Source: Allacma fusca (Eukaryota > Arthropoda > Collembola > Symphypleona > Sminthuridae). From it: DNA of 64,000 nucleotides. The stretch lies in contig OX359245.1 in NCBI GenBank assembly GCA_947179485.1, forward strand, positions 19,207,067 to 19,271,066. Direction: 5' to 3'. The notes under the pieces are model-generated. The model ran no database searches. It was not told the DNA's origin and saw nothing but the letters and a program-made list of their open reading frames with translations. This document shows, piece after piece, positions 1 to 10,631 of the stretch; the stretch's first letter is position 1; every line of letters starts with the position of its first letter. Made by a program: the position numbers and the translations under genes.

Positions 1-4
1 TTGT

Positions 5-605
5 ATGAAATCCAAGATTTTTCCAATAATTATCCACAGAGGGGGATTGTCTATAATTGGCGCCCTAGCTGGGGTAGGGGCTGGAGCTAATAATAGATGT
101 CCCATAAGACCCAATCCGTATTGTCCACCAGGTCCTCCTTTATGCGACGGTCGTGCTGCTAGGCAAGGTAAAGTCATTGAAATCCCCAAAAATAATTTTA
201 AGAATCTTTATTAAAGTTATATAAAAATTACTAATATCCAATAATGCTTTACGACACACAGCCGCGTATGCATCCGGCTGTGGTCCATGTAATGGTTGTC
301 GCTGTTGTCCCGTTGAATGTGGAGGTGGCGGAGGATGTGGTGGTGGTGGTGGTGGTGGCGGCTGCGGTCCAGGAAACGGATTCAATGGGCTTAATTTCAA
401 CGGAAGACCCGTCATTTTAGCAATTGAAAAGTCTGGTTCTTCAGGTGGTGGGGGTAGGTCATCTTCTTCAGAAAAAACAAAAAAATCCTCGAAAAGGAAC
501 AGCAGTAAATCGAAAAAAACCAGCAGCGCTGCTACGGATACCCGTTCCAGCTCAAGTCCAAGTGAAGCCGATGATGATACAGGAGGAAGTAGCGACGATG
601 CTTAA
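5..605 (+). CDS. small Cys/Gly-rich protein, unknown function (possibly 5' partial)
   Basis: Two exons, 5-167 and 262-605, joined in phase 1 (G|CC gives Ala); intron 168-261 has GTAAAG and CACACAG ends. The product would be 168 residues. It starts with a hydrophobic stretch rich in Ile, Leu and Ala (residues 6-27), which could be a signal or anchor segment. A Pro/Cys part follows, then a CxxCxxCxCC cluster and a glycine-cysteine run built on a GGT repeat near 335-360, and finally a Ser/Lys-rich and acidic tail. I do not recognise the family. The first ATG lies four bases from the window edge, so the gene may begin further left. The coding frame is supported by consistent third-position choice in the Cys codons and by the clean junction, not by a known homologue. 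Confidence 0.5.
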
Positions 606-1290
606 TTACCTCATAAAATCTGACATAACTGTAGTTGTAATTATATATATATAAGCAATTACATTTAAAAAAAATCTTATATTTAATTTAAAAAAATTAA
701 AACTGATTTTTTAAAATTCAAGCGTACTTATGTTCGATCAGGCTTAATTATTGCCCACAATTCCATCTCATTAGAGATCTCTTTTAAAACAGGTGAGACA
801 TGAGACTACGTAATGCATTTTGTGTACTGTATGTAGATATTTATTCCCTTTTTACTCAGGACTGAGATCATAAAAAAATCTATAGACATCCTTACTTTTA
901 AGCCATATGGTTTTGAGAGCCCCAAAATAATTGGGGGAAGTGTTTCGAAGGTTTGAAATCGACATTTGATTCGAGTTTCGAGTCTTGGATTGTCGGATTT
1001 AATTTTTGAGGCTTGGCTAATAATTTCAGTCCGAGCCTGAAGGTCAGTGTGGCAGTTTGTCAGTGACCTTCTGGAGTTCTGGTAAAAAAAACCGGATTAA
1101 AATTTTAATATTATATTTAGTTTTTAATTAAATTCTTTTACTACTGCGTTATTTTATGGATCACATTTAAAGTCATACTTGGAGACATCCAAAAGCCTGC
1201 AGCTTTCCGACCTAGTTTTTTAATTTTTTCAGGTCACTACCATAAGTGGATCAGCCTTTAAAAATTGAGATTATAAGAAAATAGTTAAAA
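606..1290. other. intergenic, no gene seen
   Basis: AT-rich spacer between the Cys/Gly-rich gene and zinc-finger gene A. It holds the presumed 3' UTR of the former and the promoter side of the latter. I see no coding exon or clear repeat. Confidence 0.6.
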
Positions 1291-3599
1291 ATGTCGTGCA
1301 TAATTTGCAATGAAAATTTATCTCCGGAATTGAACATCAGCTCTTGCCAATTACCAAGGATCAGACAAATGTCAAAAATTTTGCAAAGGTTCTGCTCACT
1401 TTTTGATGTGACTTTGCCACTGGGTACGATTCAATGGGATTTTTCCAAAGAAAGTCTTCCATTCTGTTCAAGATGTGGTCAAATGGTTAAAAAACTGGTG
1501 GACCCGATGCAGAAGCGTCAGTCAGACGGGACAGAGTTGACTAAAATAGCGGTCCGGGTCAAATCTCAAATTGCGAAAATAAATTCTAAGGACAGTAGCA
1601 GTAGTGTCAGTCATAAGAGATGGAAGAACAGCGATGTAAGAGTGGAGGCTCTGAGGGATTTAATTATGGGTCCTTGTTTAAGTAAGAGGATTTTTTTTAT
1701 AAAGTAGGAAGGAAGTACTTGATTGTTTCAGCTATTGATTTAATATTCACTCGATGTTTTTTTTGGTGATAGAACTGGAACGACTGCATTCGCCTTCAGA
1801 CTCTCGTCCACTTCAAATGATCAAGGAGGAAATAGTTGAACCTGTTGAGGGTGCCGAAGATGACGAGATCAATGAATTTCACTTTGCTCCTATTGAAACT
1901 CTGGACAATACAACGGCGGACCCTGTGCCTCTACCTGCAAATCTTGATTCGAAAACCTCAAATACACCAAAGCGCCGGAAAAAATTCATGCCTCCATTGA
2001 AATCTGATGACACTGTAGTTAAAACTCAAGATCTTAAGATGAAAAATGGTGTGAATGTTCCAAAAACCGAAAATACAAGTGATTGTTTAATGGCTGAGGA
2101 GATCGTTGAAGATATTAAAGCGATCCCAGCTACCTCTGAAATTAATATTGTTTCTGGAGATATTTCGACCGAAACAAATGGAAACAACAAGGGGGAGGGA
2201 AAGAAAAAATCTCAACTTTCGGTTAAAGATGAGACAGGACTTTTAGTTTATTGTGATGCAAAAATGACGGTGGACGTTGTTTTAAAAGATCCAAATGCAG
2301 CTTCGGATGATGACTCAAGTAGTGACGATAGTTCAGGGTTGTCTGAAGAAGAAGAGCCTTTAGATCCAGAGTTTACATTCCCGGTTGATGATAAGGAAAA
2401 ACCAAAAAGAAAGAGAAAACGAAAGGGTAAAAAGAAACGGTACCCACCCTCGAACAAGGGTGTTACGGAGTTGGGCAACGACCAATTCCTTTATTACAAG
2501 TTTAAGTACAGTGGAAACGATCAGGATGGTTACAAATGCGGCAAATGCAATACCGAAACAGTATACAAAAATAGAGAAAATATGTACAGGCACATAAAGA
2601 GATCGCATATTAGAGGTAGGTATAATTTAATCACGTTGGTATTTGATATACATTTTTTTAAATATTGGATTCAGACAATCAGAGCATACCTTAAGATGTT
2701 TTATTTCTTGATTGCTATTTTCAGAAGGGCTAAACGAAGATGGTGATTCAGACGCGCCAGGATATACATGTTCGAAATGTGGGAAATGCATGACAACGTC
2801 TCTGGGACTGAAGTATCATATGCAAACGCATGATGACAGTTTCATCTTTATTTGTGAGCACTGTGGAAAGGAGTGCAGGGGCATAAAGGCTTTGCAAGGC
2901 CATACGAGGCGAGTGCATCTGCACGTTACAAGAGTAGTAGATTGTGATGGATGTGACAAGAAATTTAAAGATCGGATGTCATTGAATCGGCACAAGAGAC
3001 AAGTACATATGAAACAGAAGAACGTATTTTGTGAATTTTGCGGAAGAGGTATTAATTACTCTAAAATTTCCAACCGTATAAAAATATTAAATTTTTTGTT
3101 GCTGTGCATTTATTTAGTTGTTTTACATAGACATGACCTAATTACGTGACATGTTTGGTTTATAGGATTTTTTAAGAGTAACCAGCTCAAAACCCACATA
3201 AATTCTGTCCACGCCAGGTTCAGACCATTTTGTTGTGATTATTGTGAAAACGCATTCACCCAAAAAGGTGCTTTGTCCAGACATTTGAAGATGATTCATC
3301 CCGATTTGACACGAAAAGTTCCAGAAGGCGAACAAACAGAGCCGGAAGAATGGAAGAAATTAAATCTGCCCTGCAAATACTGTTGTATGCGCTACAGTCG
3401 TCATAACGACTTGACCATGCATCTAAAACGAGTCCATGAAATTAATGTAAAAGGGTTAAATTGGAAAAGTAAAGCACCTCGGAAAATTCTGGAGCAAGTT
3501 ACTGCGGAGCCGGACCTGGTTGTACAAAATGTCACAGTCTGTAAAAAGGAATCACATGAAGTGCCAGAGCATGTAGCATCTGAGGTTGAAATCCAGTAA
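1291..3599 (+). CDS. ZAD-like C2H2 zinc-finger protein A
   Basis: Four exons: 1291-1681, 1773-2615, 2725-3048, 3166-3599; all junctions phase 1; 663 residues. Exon 1 carries the ZAD-like domain: CxxC at residues 3/6 and 59/62, a helix with FCSLF and a WDF motif between, then a basic helix ending in RDLIMGPCLS. Exon 2 is an acidic linker followed by a Lys/Arg stretch and a conserved module (FLYYKFKYSGN, then CxxC-x14-H-x4-H). Exons 3-4 encode six C2H2 fingers; the fourth is split by the intron just after CGRG. The tail EINVKGLNWK is shared with the other family members. ZAD proteins are nuclear DNA-binding regulators that dimerise through the N-terminal domain; target and role here are unknown. 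Assignment to ZAD rests on layout and Cys pattern, so it could be a related treble-clef domain. Confidence 0.85.
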
Positions 3600-4404
3600 A
3601 AACGTTTTTGCATCTCCAACGTATTTCTTCCCTACAACATGCCTCTCAGTTCAAGAAGTTCCTTATAGATTTTTGAATTTGATGTTTGGACAGCTAAGAT
3701 GAATTTAATAATTGTACACACTACTTCACAATTACAGAGTAAGTGCTTGATTTAAAGGTCACTTTTAAGAGGAAAGTAAGAATATATCTTTTTGACAGCA
3801 GTGAAACCAAAAAAATACTCTCTTCACTAATCTTGATTAGGATTGAATCGTTCGTGAATTGTGAACATGCCCATATGTAATCCTGATAATTAATTAATAA
3901 TAAGTATTGTTATTAAAGTTGGGTACACGTCTCCTTTTATAACCATACCTTTGTTAATATAATGTAAATAAAATAGAGAAGCTAGATTTTGTGTTCAAAA
4001 CAGCCGTTTTCCAATCTGGGAAGTTTTACAAAACGGATAAAAACGACAAAACTTGTATCATCCAATTCATTATTGTACCAAATTAATTACCTCATCCCCT
4101 TGTGCTGCATCCTTATTTCCATAATTTTAACTTAGCCCTGAATAAAATTAACTTATGTATACTTTTACTAAAGAAAAAATTTAGACGTCCTTGCCAGTGG
4201 TACCCAATTGGGGCATTGAATCCAAGACGGTTGGAAAATATTTTCATTTGAATTAAAGTGTCTAAATCATGGTTTTTAGGGTTGGAGAAAATTTTAAAGG
4301 AAGTTTTATTGCACAAAAGAATGGATACTTTAGGCATTCCTTTCTTTTATATTTCACAAATTTCAATTAACTAAATCTCAGAATTAAAGTTCGAAAAACC
4401 AAAT
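3600..4404. other. 3' UTR of gene A and spacer
   Basis: AT-rich. An AATAAA polyadenylation signal at 3967-3972 may end the gene A transcript. No coding exon is evident before gene B. Confidence 0.6.
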
Positions 4405-6308
4405 ATGTCCTGCATAATTTGCAATGCAATTTTGCCTAACCACTCAAATTTTGGCAGGTGTTCTCATAATAGCGTTTTTGTAGAAATGAGGGAATTACTT
4501 CTGGAAAGTTTTTGTAACTATTTTAGCATAACTTTGCCTATAGGTACAATTTCATGGGATTTTACTAGAGAGGGATCCCCGTTTTGTCCAAAATGTTTAG
4601 AAATGGCGGAAAAGCTTGTTATGCCAAACCGTAAATTTAATTCATGGGAAAAAGACGTGACTCGAACGGAATTATGGATCAAGTCTAAAATTAAGGGCAT
4701 AAATTCAAATACTAATTGTAAAAATACTAAGAGATGGAAGAGTACCGATCAAAGGATTGAGACTTTGAGAGACTTGATTGTTGGCCCTTATATAAGTAAA
4801 GACTTCATGAGCACGATTTTTGACTTTATTTCCATAAATTACATTTTATCAAAGGATAAACCTTAATTAATTATTTAAAAACGTGATCATAATAATCTTA
4901 TTTTATATAACAGAATTAAAAAGACTACCTCGGAACAACCAGACATCTGCCAATGAGAATCTTCCCCAATGCATCATTTACCAGGACACAATTGAACCCG
5001 GGAATAATGGCTTCTATAGGAATGAATTGCAAGGTTTATGTTCTGTCACGGGAAGTAACCCTGGAGACTTTCGTTTGAAAGATTTTGACAACAGTCAAGT
5101 TAGGGAGGACAAACTAGGTGGAAAAAATAACTCTGAAAATGATGACCCTTTAAACATTGAATTTACGGTAAATAATCGCTCCGAAGATAGCCTGTGCAAA
5201 AAGAGTAACACCAGGATAGAGGGAAGTAACGGCAGAATCAAAGTCATTTCGGATATTGCTGTGTCACTTTGTAATCCTTTGGGAAATGATTTTGTACCAT
5301 CAGCAAGGGATGAAACTATATCTGAATCAAAAGAAATGAAAATATCTGGAGAGTTAAAAAATATCGGGATAATTAAGAAATTGCGGAAACCGCCCGGGAC
5401 AGGCAGAATTGTTAGGAGATCGAAAAATGTAGGGGAGGGCAATTACATTTATGATAAGTTCAAGTTTACTGGAAGTGAGCTTGAAGGGTTCAAGTGCGAT
5501 GAATGCACTGACGGATACACTTTTCGCACAAAGAGAAACATTCGGAGACATATTCTCAAATGGCATTTACGAAGTGAGTATTACTAATAAAGTAGTTTAA
5601 ATATTTTTCAAGGAATGTATAAATGTGAATTTCATTTAATTGTTTTGAATTGCTAATAAGGCTTCAGCTTAACAATTTTATGCTGTTTTATTTACAGATG
5701 GAAAAAACGTAAATGAAGGTGTCGAATTTTTATGTCCTGTTTGCGGAAAAGGTCTTTCAACGTCTCTTTCATTGAATCGTCATTTGGAGTCTCACGATGA
5801 CAATTGTATTGCCGTTTGCGAAATTTGCAGGAAGGCGTGCAGGGGTCCAAGTGCCTTAAAAGCACATTTGAATACAGTCCACACCGTGGCGAACCAGTTC
5901 CCCTGCGATGAGTGTAAAAAAGCATTTAAACTGCAGAGGTCATTGACAGTACATAAAAAACAAGTCCATAAGAAACACAAGAGCGCATTTTGTGAGACGT
6001 GTGGGAAAGGTAAGGCTTTATTTTTTGAGCAAACAATTTTAAAAAATCAAGCGTATCATGACGTCCATGAATGACCAAAAGTTCTAGTTATTACTGTCGT
6101 ACAAGAAAATTAACTCAACTTTGAAAATATTCAATTCGTTAAATGCAAAACATTATTTTCTTGTTTTCCAGGATTTTATAAATTATACCAACTGAAAATT
6201 CATGTGAGTGCCGTCCACGCGGAATTAAAGCCATTTTGTTGCGATCACTGCGGTCTGACATTCAGTCATAGAAGTGCTCTGATGAGGCACATCAAAAGAA
6301 AGCACTGA
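4405..6308 (+). CDS. ZAD-like C2H2 zinc-finger protein B, short C-terminus
   Basis: Four exons: 4405-4795, 4914-5573, 5698-6009, 6172-6308; all introns phase 1; 499 residues. The ZAD-like domain has Cys 3/6 and 61/64 with a WDF motif. The linker is shorter and less acidic than in the paralogues and lacks the DEDFxLPDD motif. The exon-2 module is present (YIYDKFKFTGSELEGFKC, then H-x4-H). Five C2H2 fingers follow. The last exon stops with TGA directly after the fifth finger (RHIKRKH), so the final finger and the conserved HHINVKGLxWK tail found in A, C, D, F and G are missing. It looks like a family member that lost its C-terminus but keeps open frames and intact splice sites. An AATAAA at 6806-6811 could end the transcript. 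Confidence 0.82.
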
Positions 6309-7200
6309 GATAACTACTGATATCTTAATTTCCACTTGATTTGATACTAAAAAAAAGGATTCTAACAAGAATTTTTGGATCTAATCTATCTACATGTATA
6401 CTTCAAAATGCTTTATAAACGATCGGCGTCGCATTTATGCTTATATGTGTATTTATTTTAAACAAAATTTAGTATTTATTTTATAAAGCCTGTGATAATA
6501 TTACATATTTTCAAATGAAATTCAAGTAAATATTCAATCCTACAATGGATTTTTATAAAAAATCTAGTCAAAGGGGCTTGCAATTAACTTTAACATGTAA
6601 TTCCATTCCTGGTAACTTAGTGCAGAATTGAGCCATTTTTGTAAAAATTACAAAACTAATGTGGAGTTATATTCGCTAGTCAATTTTTATGATACACATC
6701 AAGACTTCGTATATCTGTTAATTCGTAATTCTTAGTTATTTATTATTTATGTATTTAGATAGCTATTAGAGATAATCAACCTTTCCAAAGCTTCCAGGAA
6801 AATGCAATAAAAATGGTTACCTTGTTTTATACAGAAGGACAATCCTAATGAATAAAATAAATAAAAAGCCTAATTTATAAACTATTAGGATTAAATTCAC
6901 ATCATCATAAAACATATATTATTTGATTATTGTTGGTATGCAATAATTCTGGTTTGTTTACATTTTAGCATTTTATTGAATCAAATTTTGAAGACATACT
7001 TGCATCCATCCAACATATCAAAATAGAGAGAATTAATGGCGCCAAATTCTGAGGATACTGTGAAAGTGTATTTTCTGAAAAGTTCACTTGTTCATTTGTT
7101 GATGTTTAAGTATATTTTTCTTATAAATATCAAACCCATAATTAATTTAATAACATCCCCAATAAATACGCAGCTACATGATTAAGACTGACTATAAAAA
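6309..7200. other. 3' UTR of gene B and spacer
   Basis: AT-rich. I looked here for a remnant of the missing gene B terminal finger and tail and did not see one by eye. AATAAA lies at 6806-6811. Confidence 0.5.
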
Positions 7201-9592
7201 ATGAATTGTATAATTTGCAATCATATTTTGCTTCCTGAAGATTCCATCAAAGAAAATGAATTTGAAAATAGGATTGGACAAAATCAGGATAAATTCCTTT
7301 TGCACAGTTTCTGTCGTTACTTTTATCTCAAATTACCACTAAATACAATTGAATGGGATTTTAATAAAGAAATCCTCCCTTTTTGTCGGACATGCAAACT
7401 CATAGCAGCAAAATTGGTGAGGTTGAATAGGAAGCTGGAATTACTCAAAAACGAAGTGTTGGAGACAGAGAATTTGGTGAGGACAAAAATTATTAAAATT
7501 CCCAACAATCGTTTAAATTCTGAGAGTGAACGTCTCAAAACTTGGAGAAGCCAAGACTTACGAATTCAGTCAATTCGGGATATAATTGTCGGTCCTTGTT
7601 TGAGTAAGCAAGTTTTAATTTTGTCTGAATAATAGATATTAATTAAAAATTCACTTGGACTTGTCTGACTATGAGTTATTGTTTTTATAGGGTTAGAAAG
7701 GATACCACTCAGTGAAGTCAACTGTTCCAAAATGACGATTAAAAAAGAAGAACCTGGGACGGTGGTTGATGAAGATTTCAGTTGCGATGCATTTCTAGAC
7801 GTAGACTTTGCTCCGGACAGTCCGTTTGAATATGAAAACCCTGATTGGACTAGTAGTTCTGGTTCTAGGAAGCGAACAAAAGATAGTAATTTCTGGAAAA
7901 ATTCCAAACGGAAAAAACTTTCGCCCGAAGGGAGTAAAAAGAAGGGGAAGACAAAATTTAAGCGGAAGAGAAGCTCTGCATCCCGATGTCTCAAGAACTC
8001 AAAAAAGTTTGTTAAAGCGGATGCTAATTCAACTGCTGATAGTGCTGGGGTGACAATTGAAGAAGATCAGACAGATGCTGGGGAGGAAACGAATGATTGT
8101 TCTATTTTGGGCGAGGAGGATACTGGTAGTGACTCAGATGAGTCCTTTGATGAAGATCCTTCGGACGAGGATTTTGTTCTCCCAGATGATACAATGGAAA
8201 CTATTAAACGAGATAAAAAATTAACCTCGAGGGTGAAAAGCAATATAAGATGTAAAAATTCAGAGAAGAATAAGGTTAATAGGGGAACAAAAGTCAAAAT
8301 TGAACGTCTGGGTGAGGACAAATACTCATATGCTGGCTTTGAGTACTGTGGTAATGAGAAGGATGGCTACAAATGCTGCCTCTGCACTGATGGACATGTC
8401 TACCCCAGAAGAAGGAACATCCACACACATTTACTTAAATTGCATTTAAAAGGCAAGTGGTTTAAGAAAACATTCGCTAGCATTTTGGATCGGATTTTTT
8501 TTTCAACTCGGAGCTGTTCTAAAACTTGGTTCTGAAAATGTTAATGGTGTTGTTTTAAACTTAGGTCACGAAAATTTCTTGTGCCCTATTTGTGGAAAAG
8601 AACTGAAGCGTGCATCATTGAAATACCATATGGAATCTCACGATGACAACTGTATCGCCATTTGTGAAATATGTGGGAAGGAATGCAGAGGTGCAGGACC
8701 TTTGAAACAGCATATCAAGTTGTCTCATGTGATGGAATCGAAAATGGTGTGCGAAGTTTGTGGGAAAAAGTTCAAAGCGAATTCGAATTTGAACCATCAT
8801 ATGAAGGCTGTTCACCTGAAAGAAAAGAATGTATTTTGTGAGATTTGCGGGAAAGGTAAAATCTTGACAACTCATCTGAAATTCAAATTGTTATCTAAAA
8901 AACCGTAAAAGTTTGTCTGATTTTGTGTAGCATTGGAATAATAGTCATTTCGATTATGCTGTACTCTTTTATAAATTCTCACAGGTTTTTACGGATCGTC
9001 ATACCTCACCCATCATATGAAGGGCAGGCACGCAACCGAGAAACTTTTTAGTTGCAACCTTTGTGGTCAGCGGTTTGTACAAAAAGGTAGTTATACCAGA
9101 CATTTGCAGCAATTTCATAGTCAGGCTCAGTCGTCAGCCACTGCACATGACAACCAGTCAGTATCGACTGCCTCGACAAGCTACCAACAACAGAATCATC
9201 AAGAAGAGGCAGCTCTGGGAGAGTCAAGTCTCCGCTGCAAGTATTGCGGATTGAAATACAATCGCCAGAACAATTTGACTCGACATCTTTTACAAATCCA
9301 TCACATCAATGTCAAAGGTCTCGCTTGGAAACATAAGGCTCCCAGAAAAATCCTCGAGAAAGTTTATCTGCAGCCTCAGCCTGATTTTGTAAACAAATCT
9401 GTATGCCCCAGCCAGCCTGAGCCAAGAAATCAGGGGAGTCCAGATCCAACAGTAAACGTCTTGCCTCTGACTGAGAGTTCTGAGCCTTCTTTCATGATGA
9501 ACTCTTCAGGAAGTTCAACCCACACGGACGAGTACTCCAGTGCTACAAACATTTGGGATCGAGGGTTTGATATACACACTAGCAATACTTAG
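7201..9592 (+). CDS. ZAD-like C2H2 zinc-finger protein C
   Basis: Four exons: 7201-7603, 7691-8452, 8565-8855, 8985-9592; all phase 1; 687 residues. ZAD-like domain with Cys 3/6 and 62/65, FCRYF and WDF. The linker has a Lys-rich part, then an acidic run containing DEDFVLPDD (8164-8190), then the module with SYAGFEYCGNEKDGYKC. Six C2H2 fingers follow, the last inside an especially conserved block (CKYCGLKYNRQNNLTRH, then HHINVKGLAWK). A Ser/Thr-rich tail of about 80 residues ends the protein. Intron 2 appears to use a GC donor (AAAAG|GCAAGT at 8453), which keeps the frame exactly as in the paralogues. AATAAA at 9783-9788 may terminate the transcript. Role inferred: sequence-specific nuclear DNA binding. 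Confidence 0.87.
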
Positions 9593-10631
9593 TTTAGTTA
9601 TACGGAATTGTAATTGTTATTTTTCCCCAAGCTTTAAGCTTTCAATTTTACAGAATATTGCAATGATTTGGAATTTATTTTTTACATTTTTACAAACCGT
9701 AGTACTAGAACATTTTACGAATGCGTTTTTTACAATACGTTTTTGTATGTCGAAAATGTTAGGTTGTGCAGATTAAAAAGATAATAAAGTTTTTAGTACT
9801 AAAACGCATAAGAATGGAAATATTTCCTGTCCATTAAAGATTGCACGATTTATTATAGAATACAATTTAAATGAAATAGTGAAAACTTAATGTAATATAA
9901 GCTACAGCTCTATCGGCACCGCATATAATACACATGACAAGATTCAAGTATTTATATATAACTAAATTGTAATTTGGACTGACTAAAATGTCTTACTTTT
10001 CGAATATCTTTCCAGCAAGCTCATTTTATTCCTTTCATTATGTGTCCCAGAAATTGTTTTAGTACCAGATACCAGAAATGCTTTTACCACCTTGCTATGA
10101 TCTGGTAAAGCATGCGAATATTTGATTAAATTGCTAGACTAAGAACTCTTCAATGATTATACTGTTGTGTAGAACTGTCCAAATACCTTTTAAATGAAAT
10201 TTTACAGTTCGAAAAAAGTGCAAATACAAGTAATCCACAAGTAATATAGCATTGATTAAAAACGTCTAGGAGTTACATTCAATAAATTCAACATTCAACT
10301 AATTTTATTTCATTTTCAGAATTTTCGCTAGTTGAAAACCCACATGTAATTTACACATGAACGAAATATGTTGCAGTGACTTCCAAACAACAAAATGTAA
10401 TCAACTTTTCGTGTAACATTAATTGTAAAATATTTTTTTACAACAGTTCAACATGAAGTATCATAAAAATTGACATGATGAATCAAGTATGGGTAAGATA
10501 AAAATAATAATACTAAGTATAATAAAATAGTAATACTAAAAAAATAAGCCTGGATCTAAGACTTGGTTATGAATCATGTATTTTTAAGTGTTCAAATAAT
10601 ACACTTTTAAGACTTGAGTGTCAAACACTGG
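9593..10631. other. convergent intergenic region
   Basis: Between gene C (+) and helicase copy 1 (-), so it contains two 3' ends. AATAAA at 9783-9788 serves gene C. It is otherwise AT-rich with no exon recognised. The last 100 bp weakly resemble the sequence just left of 14502, the matching end of the second helicase copy. Confidence 0.55.

Noticed and set aside
140-415. Proline-rich minus-strand open frame
   Set aside because: It is the complement of the Gly-rich plus-strand exon; the plus strand has matching splice sites and a spliced partner exon.
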